Assembly: GCA_944381495.1 (NCBI GenBank)
Contig: CALWLJ010000003.1
Span: forward strand, 1 to 64,000
DNA length: 64,000 nt
Direction of reading: 5' to 3'
From: an uncultured Mediterraneibacter sp.
GTDB taxonomy: Bacteria > Bacillota > Clostridia > Lachnospirales > Lachnospiraceae
In this document: piece by piece, positions 43,411 through 53,072 of the stretch
Position numbering within the stretch: the first letter of the stretch is position 1
Layout of the letters: every line of letters begins with the position of its first letter
The notes under the pieces: generated by a model
Database searches by the model: none
What the model was told of the DNA's origin: nothing
Seen by the model: only the letters and a program-made list of their open reading frames with translations
Translations under genes and position numbers: made by a program

Positions 43411-44466
43411 TTATTTCCACTCTACATTCAGGCTTTCAATATAGGCTGACAGTTCCTCCGACATCTCTTCCGCCTCTGATATTCTCAAATGTCCCGGCGT
43501 TCCTTTTCCATTTCTGCGGAACAGAAAATGCGTAATCTTCTCATCCTCCATCTCCCGGCATACCTGATCGATGGCCATATCCCAGGCAGGATCATGCTCC
43601 AGAAGTGTTGTAATACAGACGATACGGGCCTCCGGATATTTTCCTCTGAGATTCTCAAGAAATGCCCGGTAGCCGCTGCGCCACCTGATTCCTCTTACAT
43701 TGTCATACTCCTCTTTCATGTAGTCGTCGGGATGGCTGTCATTCTGGCCGATAGCCACGATCACAACCTGCGGCTCATAATTGTCAAAATTCCACTCTGA
43801 GGAAGGTCCCAAGTCCGGATTATAATGAATCTTATCCCAGGCGGTCTCCATACCGATATAATCCGGCGCATGAAACCATCCTGTATGATCCAGAAGGGCG
43901 ATACCTCCCTGGGCAATATCATGTATCTCTGCATTCAGTTTTCTGGCAGTCATCCAGGCATAGGAATACCAGCTGTTGGAATATTCTCCATTGTGTTCCG
44001 GATCGGTTTTTCCTGTATACTCTACTGCCTCGGATACCTCTCCGGCGGAAACGGAATCTCCGTACACTTCAATCCTTCGGTCGGGTTTCGCCGGCGGATC
44101 CAGAATCTCTGCGCCGTCTTCCAGTTCAAAGTCAAGAACGGTCAGCTCATGGCAGGAATCCTGCCGCTTGAAGATAAGCGCCTCATGAACGTTGTCTTCC
44201 GATTCTCCTGCTGCCTTCACCGGCAGCTCAAGAACTGCTTCGCCGTCTTCCGGCAGCCTGACTGCCGACTGCTCGCCGTCTATCACACATCCCAGATAAT
44301 TATCCCAGTATGCTTTCCGGTTGCTCACATGCACCTTCAGCTGTTTACCTGTAAAGCGGAACTTTACCGATGTACACGGAAAGACAAATACAGGTTTCCG
44401 GGGATTGGTCCAGTCAATCCTCCCGGTATATTGAAGTTTATCACAGTCAGGATATATTTTCATCAT
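43411..44466 (-). CDS. CE2-family acetyl esterase
   Basis: A 351-residue protein with the CE2 layout. An N-terminal jelly-roll of about 125 residues (FRFTGKQLKVHVSNRKAYWD) precedes an SGNH domain with the nucleophile Ser in EVYGDSVSAGE, Asn in VVIVAIGQNDSHPDD and a C-terminal His in GTPGHLRISE. No secretion signal. Paired CE2 and CE17 enzymes with complementary positional specificity deacetylate manno-oligosaccharides in Roseburia. It ends 13 bases before the CE17-like start. Confidence 0.87.
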   Translation of the reverse strand: MMKIYPDCDKLQYTGRIDWTNPRKPVFVFPCTSVKFRFTGKQLKVHVSNRKAYWDNYLGCVIDGEQSAVRLPEDGEAVLELPVKAAGESEDNVHEALIFKRQDSCHELTVLDFELEDGAEILDPPAKPDRRIEVYGDSVSAGEVSEAVEYTGKTDPEHNGEYSNSWYSYAWMTARKLNAEIHDIAQGGIALLDHTGWFHAPDYIGMETAWDKIHYNPDLGPSSEWNFDNYEPQVVIVAIGQNDSHPDDYMKEEYDNVRGIRWRSGYRAFLENLRGKYPEARIVCITTLLEHDPAWDMAIDQVCREMEDEKITHFLFRRNGKGTPGHLRISEAEEMSEELSAYIESLNVEWK

Positions 44467-44469
44467 AAT

Positions 44470-44811
44470 TTAGCCTCCAATCTCATCTTTCATTTCTGCG
44501 GCACACTGCAAAAATGTTTCGCACAATTCTCCGTGCCTGCTGTTATCGGGAAATGCCAGCAGCAGTTTTTCCCCGTTTTTTCCGGTGACCTCTTCGATCA
44601 GATCAGCCTCACCGAGCACTACTGCAGTACACACTCCGTCATCCGTATATGTTTCCAGTCCGGACGTGTCCATATCCTCCAGACTACGGTAGCTCCCGCC
44701 CATCTCTTCGCAGAATCTGTACAGGCTTTCCGGCATGATCACCGCATCCAGTTCCCGGTTTCTCCACCGCAGGAAAAACTTTTCATATGAGCTCTCATTC
44801 ACGCCTTCCAT
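44470..44811 (-). CDS. C-terminal half of a membrane protein interrupted by a TAG codon
   Basis: 113 codons beginning at an ATG that directly follows, in frame, the TAG of the upstream half. It is predicted to be the extracellular part (VIMPESLYRFCEEMGGSY, CTAVVLGEADLIEEVTG). No ribosome site precedes this ATG other than GGGGATG in the upstream coding sequence. It would therefore be made only by re-initiation or readthrough. Function unknown; it ends three bases before the CE2 gene. Confidence 0.55.
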   Translation of the reverse strand: MEGVNESSYEKFFLRWRNRELDAVIMPESLYRFCEEMGGSYRSLEDMDTSGLETYTDDGVCTAVVLGEADLIEEVTGKNGEKLLLAFPDNSRHGELCETFLQCAAEMKDEIGG

Positions 44812-45129
44812 CTACACATCCCCGTAGGAAAAGAGGTAGTCCGGATCTATTTCCACATGTTCCGGATCCAGTCCGGCCATATCCGCAAATTTCCCGGCGA
44901 TCTGTTCCGCCGTCTCTTCATCCATCGCCTGATCCGCCACCACACAGGTAAATTCCGGTCTCACATTTCCGAACAGATAAAATCGGACAGTGAAAAAGAT
45001 CAGGGCAATAATTGAAACAATGATCAGAATGTGATACCAGTAATAGGTGATCACATAGGCTACCTTCTCCTTCACACTCATGTCCTTTGTCTTTTCTTTT
45101 ATGTCGTCAAGGTAATTTCTGATTATCAT
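44812..45129 (-). CDS. N-terminal half of a single-pass membrane protein, ends at an in-frame TAG
   Basis: 105 codons starting MIIRNYLDDIKEKTKDM with GGGGAG upstream. One membrane segment, YHILIIVSIIALIFFTVRFY (about residues 28-47), precedes NVRPEFTCVVADQAMDEETA, the beginning of an outward-facing domain. The frame stops with GTG-TAG and continues in the same frame with ATG for another 113 codons, so the ancestral protein was probably about 219 residues. Lachnospiraceae sugar operons often include such anchored proteins of unknown role. The longer upstream frame overlaps GH130 and is not coding. Confidence 0.6.
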   Translation of the reverse strand: MIIRNYLDDIKEKTKDMSVKEKVAYVITYYWYHILIIVSIIALIFFTVRFYLFGNVRPEFTCVVADQAMDEETAEQIAGKFADMAGLDPEHVEIDPDYLFSYGDV

Positions 45130-45188
45130 TCGATCACTCCCCTGATCTTTTTCTCTGGGCGGCCGAAACACGACCGCCCGCATATTAT

Positions 45189-46364
45189 TTACTGAGCTTC
45201 CTTTTCCAGAATTTCCAGATTTTTTCTGATCAGCTCGCATCTCTGCTTCACACAGTCCGGTGATCTCAGAGGATCCTCCGGTGTGTTGAACAGATAATCT
45301 TCCAGTTTGTCAATGGTGGTAGTTGCCACGTGCATTCTTGTATCACAGGACGCATAATAGATATAGACGTCTCCGTTTTCTTTGGCAATCGCTCCATTCG
45401 TGAACACCACATTGGAGACGTCCCCTACACGCTCTGCCCCAAGGGGCACGAGGAAGACACCTGAGGGCTGTGCAATCACTTTTGAAGGATCCTTAAGATC
45501 CGTACCGAACATATAGAGCACATACCTCAGACCTGCTGCCGTATTCCGCACACCATGGGCGATATTGATCCAGCATTTCCTGCCCCGTATAGGCACAGCT
45601 CCGGCCCCGTTCTTGGACTCGGTCAGCGTATGGTATACTCTTCTGCTGATGATCTTCTCCTCATCGATCACCGCATGTTCAATATCATCACAGAGACCGA
45701 ATCCGATTCCGCCGCCGCTTCCGGTTTCAATAAAACCGTCCATAGGTCTTGTATAAAATGCGTACTTTCCATCAACAAACTCCGGATGAAGAACTACATT
45801 TCTCTGCTGAGGAGAGTTCAATGTCGTAAGATTATCCAGTCTCTCCCACGTCTTCAGATCCTTTGTCCTGACGATCCCCGCCGCCGCCACGGCTGCTGAC
45901 AGATCCGGATCGTTCTTGTCCTTGCTCTCCGAGCAGAACACTCCATAGATCCATCCGTCCTCATGTTTTGTCAGACGCATGTCATATACGTTAGTCTCCT
46001 CCGGGCAAGTATCCGGCAGCACCACCGGATAATCCCAGAAATGGAATCCGTCGATGCCGGTGTCACTCTCGGCCACTGCAAAGAAAGACTTCCGGTCATT
46101 GCCTTCCACCCGTACAACCAGATAATACTTGCCATTCAGCTCAATGGCGCCTGAGTTCATCACCGCATTGATACCCAGCCGTTCCATAAAATATGGATTT
46201 GTCTCTTCATTGAGGTCATATCTCCAGTGGACAGGGGCAAACTCTCTTGTCAGCACCGGATACTCATAACGGTCAAAGATTCCGTTGTAAAAATCTGTTT
46301 TCTGATTTTTTCTGGCAATCAGTTTCTCTACTTTTGCCTGTTCAATATAATACTGTTTATGCAT
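45189..46364 (-). CDS. GH130_1 4-O-beta-D-mannosyl-D-glucose phosphorylase
   Basis: A 391-residue five-bladed propeller phosphorylase of the size typical of mannosylglucose phosphorylases. Recognisable parts are [20 protein letters not shown], the catalytic-region [18 protein letters not shown] and [19 protein letters not shown]. With phosphate it splits mannosyl-1,4-glucose, produced by the epimerase from mannobiose, into mannose-1-phosphate and glucose. Its start overlaps the epimerase gene by eight bases. Confidence 0.9.
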   Translation of the reverse strand: MHKQYYIEQAKVEKLIARKNQKTDFYNGIFDRYEYPVLTREFAPVHWRYDLNEETNPYFMERLGINAVMNSGAIELNGKYYLVVRVEGNDRKSFFAVAESDTGIDGFHFWDYPVVLPDTCPEETNVYDMRLTKHEDGWIYGVFCSESKDKNDPDLSAAVAAAGIVRTKDLKTWERLDNLTTLNSPQQRNVVLHPEFVDGKYAFYTRPMDGFIETGSGGGIGFGLCDDIEHAVIDEEKIISRRVYHTLTESKNGAGAVPIRGRKCWINIAHGVRNTAAGLRYVLYMFGTDLKDPSKVIAQPSGVFLVPLGAERVGDVSNVVFTNGAIAKENGDVYIYYASCDTRMHVATTTIDKLEDYLFNTPEDPLRSPDCVKQRCELIRKNLEILEKEAQ

Positions 46365-47529
46365 TGTCCTGCATCCTCCTGATCACTTCGATACACATCC
46401 TGCCGTTGTGATACGGGCATTTCCACGGCTCAACAATAGGCTTCTCCAGCGGTTTTCTGTCCTTGTCAAGAGCCCAGAACCACTCGGACCCTTCTCTGCT
46501 GTCCACAAGATACGTCCGGATATAATTCCAGATATCCTCTGCCGCCTCAAGATACTCTTTATGTTCCGGCGACTTCTGGTATCCGTTCAGGAATCCTACT
46601 ACGGCTTCCGCCTGTACCCACCAGATCCGGGTTGTATCAACCACTTTATTCTCCGCCTCATTTACAAGAGAATGATCGATGTATGCTCTGTGATAGATAT
46701 TCGCTGTAATAGTCTTCGTAATGGGAGACAGCTTCTTCGTATATGCTTCATCTCCCAGAATCTCCAGTCCTCTGTCCACCAGCCAGGAAGTCTCAATATC
46801 ATGGCCATAGGAATACAAGTCGATCAGAGAATGCCATGACCGGTCAAAGAACACTTCCTGACGTCCCTCTTCCGGATTATAGACCTTATCTGCAATCAGA
46901 TCCAGCATAAACCGGAGATTATCTCCCACCTCACTGTTCTTTGTCACACGGTACAGCTCTGTATATGCCTCAAAAACATGAAGCAAAGTGTTCATCGTCT
47001 TCTCTGCCATAACGCCGTTCTCAGACAGCTTATCGTTATCTTCCGGCTCAAAACACCGGTCAAAAGCCTCCAGGTATCCATATTCATCTTTACATCGAGT
47101 CTCGATGATCTCCCTCAGCCCCAGAGCAAGCTTTAACGCCTCCTCATCTCCCGAGGCGTCATAGTAGGAGGATAAAGCATAGATAGCAAACGCCTGGTTA
47201 TATGTATGCTTTGTTGTATCCTCCGGTTTCCCGTCCCAGGTCAGTGACCAGTAGATTCCGCCGTATTCACTGTCAATACAGTGATCTCTGAGAAAGAGGT
47301 AAGCATGGCGGGCGTACTCCAGCAATATCTCATCTCGAAGGAGCATATATGTATTGGAAAAAAACCATAGAATCCGGCTGTTCAGAATGCATCCCTTGAC
47401 TGCTTTCTTATCCAGGGCAAGATCATATCCAAGATATCCGTAATAGCCGCCGTATTCCTCATCTTTGAGATTTTCCCAGAAGGGAATGATCTTATGTTCC
47501 AGATGGTCCTTTACTTCCTGTACGAACAT
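46357..47529 (-). CDS. AGE-family cellobiose/mannobiose 2-epimerase
   Basis: A 390-residue (alpha/alpha)6-barrel epimerase. Conserved parts are [54 protein letters not shown] (with a catalytic His) and [19 protein letters not shown]. It converts beta-1,4-mannobiose to mannosyl-glucose at the reducing end, supplying the GH130_1 enzyme encoded immediately downstream with an eight-base overlap. Confidence 0.92.
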   Translation of the reverse strand: MFVQEVKDHLEHKIIPFWENLKDEEYGGYYGYLGYDLALDKKAVKGCILNSRILWFFSNTYMLLRDEILLEYARHAYLFLRDHCIDSEYGGIYWSLTWDGKPEDTTKHTYNQAFAIYALSSYYDASGDEEALKLALGLREIIETRCKDEYGYLEAFDRCFEPEDNDKLSENGVMAEKTMNTLLHVFEAYTELYRVTKNSEVGDNLRFMLDLIADKVYNPEEGRQEVFFDRSWHSLIDLYSYGHDIETSWLVDRGLEILGDEAYTKKLSPITKTITANIYHRAYIDHSLVNEAENKVVDTTRIWWVQAEAVVGFLNGYQKSPEHKEYLEAAEDIWNYIRTYLVDSREGSEWFWALDKDRKPLEKPIVEPWKCPYHNGRMCIEVIRRMQDNA

Positions 47530-47568
47530 TTCTCAAGCCTCACTTTCTGCTTTCAGGGATCCGTATTA

Positions 47569-48594
47569 TCAACGGATCCCGATCTCTGTATCTGTCTCAG
47601 ATACTACGCTGTGTTCTTTGATATAATCTACAACTTCATCTACTGTTGTAAAGGCCAGACCAACATAAGTGTCTGCGCATCCATAGTAAACTGCAATTCT
47701 TCCGGTCTCTGCATCATGAATTGTCGCACAAGGGAAGGCTACATTCGGCACGAATCCTCTCTCCTCATACCATTCTTCAGGTGTAAGCAGGAACGTGCTG
47801 CAGCGGTATTTCACCACGGACGGATTGTCAATATCCAGGATTGCTCCGCCAATGCTGTATACATAACCATTGCATGTTCCGGTAACTCCATGGTAGAACA
47901 GAAGCCACCCCTCTGTCGTCTCAATCGGAGCCGCTCCGCCGCCGATCTTTACATTTTCCCACCAGTTGCTGCTGTTTCCCATAACATGACGGTGCTTTCC
48001 CCAATAGATCATATCCGGGCTCTCAGAGAGGAAAATATCTCCAAAAGGTGTATGTCCACTGTCACTTGGTCTTGAGAGAAGCATGTATTTTCCATTTACC
48101 TTTCTCGGAAACAGTACTGCGTTGCGGTTGAACGGGATAAAGGGATTTTCAATTCTTGTAAATGTCTTGAAATCCTGAGTCTTCGCGATTCCGATAGATG
48201 CCCCGTAGAAATCCTGGCACCACATGATATAGTAGGTATCCTCCACTTTCACAAGTCGCGGATCATATGCGTACCTCGGCATAAAATCATTGCCGTTTTC
48301 ATCTTTAAAAGGAATCTTCTCCTCGTCAAACTCCCAGTGGATGGCATCCCTGCTTCTACCAAGATAGATATAGGGGATACCGTTTGTCTGCTCTCCGCGG
48401 AATACTCCGATAAATCCGTCCTCATAAGGCATAACAGCACTGTTAAATATCCTCGCCACTCCCTTTGCCGGGTTGCGGCCGATGATCGGATTTTCGCTGT
48501 ATCTCCAGACCGGAAGATCCCCTGACGCTTTAGCCGGGCGGTCCTGCCACGGCATATTGGGCACATTAGGCCCGATGATCTTTACATTACTCAT
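47569..48594 (-). CDS. GH130_2 beta-1,4-manno-oligosaccharide phosphorylase
   Basis: A 341-residue GH130 protein distinct from the one at 45189-46364. Key segments are WRYSENPIIGRNPAKGVARI, VFRGEQTNGIPYIYLGRS, YAYDPRLVKVEDTYYIMWCQ and LLFYHGVTGTCNGYVYSIGG. The shorter length and these motifs match manno-oligosaccharide phosphorylases, which trim oligomers of two or more mannoses from the non-reducing end to mannose-1-phosphate. It follows the ABC permease genes. Confidence 0.9.
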   Translation of the reverse strand: MSNVKIIGPNVPNMPWQDRPAKASGDLPVWRYSENPIIGRNPAKGVARIFNSAVMPYEDGFIGVFRGEQTNGIPYIYLGRSRDAIHWEFDEEKIPFKDENGNDFMPRYAYDPRLVKVEDTYYIMWCQDFYGASIGIAKTQDFKTFTRIENPFIPFNRNAVLFPRKVNGKYMLLSRPSDSGHTPFGDIFLSESPDMIYWGKHRHVMGNSSNWWENVKIGGGAAPIETTEGWLLFYHGVTGTCNGYVYSIGGAILDIDNPSVVKYRCSTFLLTPEEWYEERGFVPNVAFPCATIHDAETGRIAVYYGCADTYVGLAFTTVDEVVDYIKEHSVVSETDTEIGIR

Positions 48595-48665
48595 AATCTA
48601 TTGCCTCCATAATCTGTCGTTAGACTGTCATAGTTATCATTCTGCCTGCACCGGTATCCGGCTTA

Positions 48666-49511
48666 TCAGCCTTTCACAGCGCCCTGAGCCAGACCGCCGT
48701 AGATCTGTTTCTGGCAGAGAATGAAGATGATCAGCGCCGGGATCATGGTGATGATAACGCCCGCGCAGATATAGTTGTACTGGTTGCCCAGAGGGCCTGT
48801 AAACTTGAACAGTGATGTAGCCACCGTTACAAGAGAGTTCTTATCCTGCAGATACAGGTTCGCCATGTAGTATTCGTTGTACACGCCCACGCCTTTCAGG
48901 ATCATGACTGTGATGATCGCCGGCTTCAGAAGCGGAAGAAGAATGCGGAAGAACACTCCGAAATATGTACATCCGTCCATGATCGCCGCCTCATCCAGAG
49001 ATGTTGAAATATTCTCAAAGAACTGTATGAAAATGTAGATTGAGATAACATCCGTTCCGCACATCAGCACGATATATCCGGGCAAACTGTTGATCCAGCC
49101 AAGGGTATACATGATCTGATATACAGATACCTGCATTGCGATGCCGGGAAGAAGGGACGCAAACAGGAACAGGTTTCTGATCAGTCCATTTCCAAAGAAT
49201 TTAAATCTGCTCAGCACGTATGCCAGCATTGATCCGATCAGAACAGCTCCAATGAGCACACACACCAGAATGATAAAGGAGTTCCTAAATGCCAGCCCCA
49301 TATTCGCCTGTTTCCACGCCTGGATAAAGTTATCAAAGTAAAGCCAGCTGTTTGGAAGGTCCATAACACTGGTGGATGCATATTCTTCCGGAGTCTTAAA
49401 AGCGGTGATAACGCAGCTCACCAGAGGAAGCACTGCGATAAAGGACGCCAGTAACAGAACAAGATATTTTATAACTGTTATGATTACCTTTTTTAATTTA
49501 GCGGTCGACAT
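48666..49511 (-). CDS. ABC sugar transporter permease (MalG type)
   Basis: A 281-residue permease with six membrane segments. The EAA loop (SLDEAAIMDGCTYFGVFFRI) that contacts the ATPase is intact, and the C-terminus AQGAVKG is typical of MalG-like proteins. It forms a heterodimer with the MalF-like protein, whose stop overlaps its ATG by one base. No ATPase gene is in the locus, so a shared MsmX-type ATPase is expected. Confidence 0.93.
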   Translation of the reverse strand: MSTAKLKKVIITVIKYLVLLLASFIAVLPLVSCVITAFKTPEEYASTSVMDLPNSWLYFDNFIQAWKQANMGLAFRNSFIILVCVLIGAVLIGSMLAYVLSRFKFFGNGLIRNLFLFASLLPGIAMQVSVYQIMYTLGWINSLPGYIVLMCGTDVISIYIFIQFFENISTSLDEAAIMDGCTYFGVFFRILLPLLKPAIITVMILKGVGVYNEYYMANLYLQDKNSLVTVATSLFKFTGPLGNQYNYICAGVIITMIPALIIFILCQKQIYGGLAQGAVKG

Positions 49512-50503
49512 TATGCAGTTCCTCCCTTCTGTGCGGCAAGCGCCGCTTCTTTCGCAGCTCTCTTCTTCCGTTTCCTGATCACACGGTATGCTTCCTTTTC
49601 TCCCTCGCCGAAGAAATACCAGAAGAACAGTTTCTGCAGTCCCGTAGCGATCAAGATGATAACGAGAAGTACAATAGCCATCGCAGACGCAAGGCCTACC
49701 TTCTGGCTCTCATGTGCCAGTTCATTCATGATAACGAAATATGTACCCGTTCCGAAATCACCGCCGGTTGTAACATATGGCGGTTCGAATACACTCAGCG
49801 AACCGGTGATGGAAAGAATCAGGTTCAGGACGATGATCGTCTTGATACTTGGGAACGTCACGTAACGGAATTTCTGAAATCCGCTGGCTCCGTCAATAGC
49901 AGCCGCCTCATACATAGAAGAATCCACAGACATGATCGCTCCGATAAACAGTACCATATTTTGCCCCATATACCTCCATATAGACGTCGCAGCCAGGGAG
50001 ATATTATTGATACTTGTATCTCGCAGCCAGTACGGAAGGTTGTCAAGGTTAAAACCGATCCACTGGAGTACTGTATCCAGCACGAAACCTCTTGTATAGA
50101 AGAACTTAAAAATAAAACCAACCGCAATACCACATACCAGATATGGGAAGAACAGGAGTCCTTTGAAAATCCCCGCTCCCTTCATCTTTGTACTCAGGAT
50201 AGATGCAAAGAACAGAGCCAGTCCAAGCTGGATAAACGCTCCGATCATATAGTACACGCTGAGTTTCAGTGCCTGAAAGCAGTCATCCCTGGTAAACACT
50301 TCAATATAGTTATCCAGTCCTACGAATTCACGGTCGCCAAGATATGCCATATCATAAAAACTGAACTGGATCATTTTCCCAAAAGGAAGGTAGGTAAATA
50401 CGATCAGCAGAAGCAGAGGTACGAACATAAATGTTACCATGACCAGTCTGCGGTTTACCTTGCCTGTTGCAAGCCATTCGCGAAAAGATCTCTTTTCCCT
50501 CAT
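49511..50503 (-). CDS. ABC sugar transporter permease (MalF type)
   Basis: A 330-residue permease. The first helix is MVTFMFVPLLLLIVFTYLPF; the EAA loop is SSMYEAAAIDGASGFQKFRY. The C-terminal tail is very basic and Ala-rich (RKRKKRAAKEAALAAQ). It imports manno-oligosaccharides presented by the lipoprotein encoded upstream. Confidence 0.93.
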   Translation of the reverse strand: MREKRSFREWLATGKVNRRLVMVTFMFVPLLLLIVFTYLPFGKMIQFSFYDMAYLGDREFVGLDNYIEVFTRDDCFQALKLSVYYMIGAFIQLGLALFFASILSTKMKGAGIFKGLLFFPYLVCGIAVGFIFKFFYTRGFVLDTVLQWIGFNLDNLPYWLRDTSINNISLAATSIWRYMGQNMVLFIGAIMSVDSSMYEAAAIDGASGFQKFRYVTFPSIKTIIVLNLILSITGSLSVFEPPYVTTGGDFGTGTYFVIMNELAHESQKVGLASAMAIVLLVIILIATGLQKLFFWYFFGEGEKEAYRVIRKRKKRAAKEAALAAQKGGTA

Positions 50504-50517
50504 ATTTTTCTCCTTTC

Positions 50518-50544
50518 CTGCTGCGGGAAGAGATGCCGCAGCAG
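50518..50544 (-). other. Intercistronic hairpin between binding protein and permease
   Basis: CTGCTGCGG and CCGCAGCAG pair perfectly around a 9-nt loop, with a second small GC hairpin (TGCCGCCGCGGCA) ten bases on. There is no T-tract. Such hairpins commonly protect binding-protein mRNA and keep its level above that of the permeases. Confidence 0.6.
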
Positions 50545-50593
50545 CTCACACCTGCCGCCGCGGCACCTGTTCTTCTCTTACAGTTATCTCAAA

Positions 50594-51973
50594 TCAGTGT
50601 GTAACACCATATTTTTCCTGAGCTGCAGTCCAAGCTGCATTCCACTCGTCAGCAAGCTCGTCCATTGTCTTAGCGCTTGTTGTAGCGTTCTCCACAACTT
50701 CTGTAGCCAGCTCGCCGGATACATTGATGCCCAGCTCAGATTCGTTATTGATATCAGACTGCAGTGTCTCTTCTCCTGCCGGAGCCGGATCGTTCATAAT
50801 GATCTTAACTGTGTCAGACTGGAATGCAGACAGTGCTTCCGGGAACTGAGCATCTACAAGACAGTCAACACCACCCTCAGATGCTGCGAAGCCAGACTGT
50901 TCTACAAGGAACTTTATGTAGCACATTGCTGCGATCTGCTCGTCTGCAGAACTGTTCACATTAATACCGTAGAAATAATCCGGACCTTCTGTTGCATACT
51001 GAATCCCGTCAACACTGATCGGGAACGGCATATACCCGATATCATCTGCATTTTCTCCTGCCTGCTGGATCTGCGGAAGTGCCCAGGAGCCAAGTACCAT
51101 AACGGCAATCTCGCCCTTGTTCATCATACCCTTGGATCCTTCCCAGTCAGTTGTAGTCGGGTCATCCTCTGTCAGTCCGCGGGATACAGCTTCATAAAGC
51201 GTATCGTATACCGCATATGGACCGGTTCCATCTCCCCTGTCAGAGAATGGATTCTCACCTTTTGTCAGTCCTTCATTCGCAAAGTTCGTATCGCCGGTTG
51301 CACATCCGTCAATATAGGCATCCCATGCACTCATGGTCCAGCCAGCCGCAAAGTTTGTGTAAAGCGGAATAGCGTCCGTTTTGTCCTTAATCTGCTGAAG
51401 AGCTGTAAGGAATTCGTCCGGAGTCTTCGGAAGCTCTGTAATTCCTGCTTCCTCAAATACTGCCTTGTTATAAACAACACCCTGGATATTTGCCATAGAA
51501 GGAAGTCCGTAGGATTTTCCATCATATGAGAAGTTATCCAGCATAGTGTATGTCTGACTCAGAGTATCTGTGTCTCCCATCGGAAGGAAATAATCTCCCA
51601 GGTCATCTTTGGACACTGTCGTCGGTATCATGCAGATGTCGCCCCAGTCACCTGTGGAGAGACGTGTGGTCACATCATTTGCATAATCTGTAATTCCTTC
51701 ATATTCAATGTTGATGTTGGGATACATTTTCTGAAATTCCTTGATGTAATCCTGGAACTTTGTATCAACCACGTCTGTCTTGTGAGTCAGGAAATGAAGA
51801 TCTGCCTCAATATCTGTGTAATCTTCCCCAAGAGTAATCTGGTCGATCGTCACATCCGTTGCCTTTCCGCCGCCATTTCCTCCCTTTCCACTTCCGCCAT
51901 TATTACCGCATGCCGCAAGTGAAAGTGTCATCACAGCCGCCAGAGTCAGCGCAAATACTTTTTTCTTTTTCAT
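50594..51973 (-). CDS. ABC transporter manno-oligosaccharide-binding lipoprotein
   Basis: A 459-residue family-1 solute-binding protein. The signal peptide MKKKKVFALTLAAVMTLS ends in a lipobox LAACGNNGG. A Gly/Lys-rich linker follows, then typical segments YPNINIEYEGITDYANDVTT, YNKAVFEEAGITELPKTPDE and GEIAVMVLGSWALPQIQQAG. GAAGGAGG precedes the chosen ATG; the frame upstream is not coding. It is the first gene of the long mannan operon and captures oligosaccharides outside the cell. Confidence 0.92.
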   Translation of the reverse strand: MKKKKVFALTLAAVMTLSLAACGNNGGSGKGGNGGGKATDVTIDQITLGEDYTDIEADLHFLTHKTDVVDTKFQDYIKEFQKMYPNINIEYEGITDYANDVTTRLSTGDWGDICMIPTTVSKDDLGDYFLPMGDTDTLSQTYTMLDNFSYDGKSYGLPSMANIQGVVYNKAVFEEAGITELPKTPDEFLTALQQIKDKTDAIPLYTNFAAGWTMSAWDAYIDGCATGDTNFANEGLTKGENPFSDRGDGTGPYAVYDTLYEAVSRGLTEDDPTTTDWEGSKGMMNKGEIAVMVLGSWALPQIQQAGENADDIGYMPFPISVDGIQYATEGPDYFYGINVNSSADEQIAAMCYIKFLVEQSGFAASEGGVDCLVDAQFPEALSAFQSDTVKIIMNDPAPAGEETLQSDINNESELGINVSGELATEVVENATTSAKTMDELADEWNAAWTAAQEKYGVTH

Positions 51974-51998
51974 TTTTGGTTCCTCCTTCAACATATTT

Positions 51999-52040
51999 TT
52001 AACTTGGTTTAATCTTATCATTAACTTATTTTAATTTCAA
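51999..52040 (-). promoter_or_regulatory. Promoter of the mannan operon with two overlapping operator-like repeats
   Basis: On the minus strand TTGAAA (52035-52040) and TAAGAT (52012-52017) are 17 bp apart and form a good promoter 40-65 bp before the binding-protein ATG. Two related 18-bp motifs on the plus strand, TTAACTTGGTTTAATCTT (51999-52016) and TTAACTTATTTTAATTTC (52021-52038), start 22 bp apart and cover the -10 and -35. A third copy is at the GH36 promoter. Binding by the LacI proteins of this locus is inferred. Confidence 0.6.
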
Positions 52041-52205
52041 GTTTTTTCTTTTATTTAATCTGTTTTCTATTATTTATCTAATATTTCTTTCTATTTTTTG
52101 TTGATTTTTCCGCTGTTTTTTTTATTTTTATCCCATATTCAACAATTTATCGTCCCTTTAACTGCTTAAACTATATTTAATTTAAGTAATTTAATAAAAT
52201 TTAAA

Positions 52206-52233
52206 TTGATTTTTATCTCAAATATGTTATTCT
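52206..52233 (+). promoter_or_regulatory. Candidate promoter of the DUF624 gene
   Basis: TTGATT (52206-52211) and TATTCT (52228-52233) with a 16-bp spacer lie 38 bp before the ATG, in the very AT-rich divergent region that also drives the ABC operon. Confidence 0.45.
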
Positions 52234-52271
52234 ATACTTAAGATTAATATTTAATTAAAGGAGAGATTAAA

Positions 52272-52880
52272 ATGAAGCCCGATAACAAATTTTTTTCTTT
52301 TATGTCCCTTGTGGGCGACCTGATCCTGCTGAACGTCCTTTTTATAGCTACATCTATTCCCGTGGTGACAATCGGTATCTCCGCCTGCGCCCTGTATGCC
52401 TCCGTCAGGCAGCGGATCCGCGGAGAAGAATCCTATGTTATAAAGGATTACTTCAATTTCTGGAAGTCTAATGCCAGAAACGGCCTGATTCTCTGGCTGA
52501 TCCTCCTCCCGGTTCTGGCGGCAATGCTTATCTTTACGATTTATATTGCCGGACACCTGACAAGCCTGATCCCCGTATGCCTGTATTTTATACTGTTTAT
52601 CGCTGTCACTTTTATACTGGTATATATTTTTCCTCTGCAGGCGACATTTGTAAACACGCCTCTGAACCTGCTGAAAAACAGTTTCCTCACAGCCTTTGCC
52701 CACCTGCCGGTCACGCTGATCCTGATTTTTATTATATCCATACCAATTTGCATAACGATATATTTTCCGGCTGCTTTCTATTACACTTTTGCATACTGGG
52801 TGGTACTCGGATTCTCGATCACCGCAGTAATTTCCGTACTGCTCACCGGAAGAGTATTTCAGCATTATATGGCTGATTAA
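52272..52880 (+). CDS. DUF624 (YesL-like) membrane protein
   Basis: A 202-residue integral membrane protein with about five hydrophobic segments. FMSLVGDLILLNVLFIATSI and VVTIGISACALYASVRQRIR are typical of the DUF624/YesL family, which is regularly found beside carbohydrate ABC transporters and is of unknown function. AAAGGAGAG precedes the ATG. It is transcribed divergently from the importer. Confidence 0.88.
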   Translation: MKPDNKFFSFMSLVGDLILLNVLFIATSIPVVTIGISACALYASVRQRIRGEESYVIKDYFNFWKSNARNGLILWLILLPVLAAMLIFTIYIAGHLTSLIPVCLYFILFIAVTFILVYIFPLQATFVNTPLNLLKNSFLTAFAHLPVTLILIFIISIPICITIYFPAAFYYTFAYWVVLGFSITAVISVLLTGRVFQHYMAD

Positions 52881-52907
52881 ATCACAAACTTCGATACAAA
52901 ACAGATG

Positions 52908-52951
52908 TAACCCAAACGTATTCTCCGGAAGTGGAGGATACGTTCGGGTTA
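52908..52951. terminator. Bidirectional hairpin terminator between DUF624 and LacI genes
   Basis: TAACCCAAACGTATTCTCC pairs with GGAGGATACGTTCGGGTTA, with two mismatches, around a short GGAAGT loop. It separates two convergent transcription units. A T-tract is missing, so efficiency is uncertain. Confidence 0.65.
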
Positions 52952-53072
52952 CGCTTCGGAAAATAAGGAAAACTACAAAATCACCCGTCCATATCCTCCG
53001 CTCCCGCAGAAAAATTTTCGAGATCTACTCTGTTTTCCAGGCTGTTCAAGACGGAAGTCAGTAACAAAACAG

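Noticed and set aside
44809..44817. An insertion element as the cause of the split membrane protein
   Set aside because: The two halves are contiguous and in frame with only a TAG between them; there are no extra bases or repeats.
49712..51529. A 605-codon plus-strand open frame opposite the MalF and binding-protein genes
   Set aside because: It is antisense to two well-supported genes, rich in Cys, His and Ser in a shadow-like pattern, without a family match or ribosome site.
52251..52865. A 204-codon minus-strand frame opposite the DUF624 gene
   Set aside because: The plus-strand frame has a ribosome site and DUF624 features; the minus frame is a compositionally odd shadow rich in Tyr, Gln and Arg.
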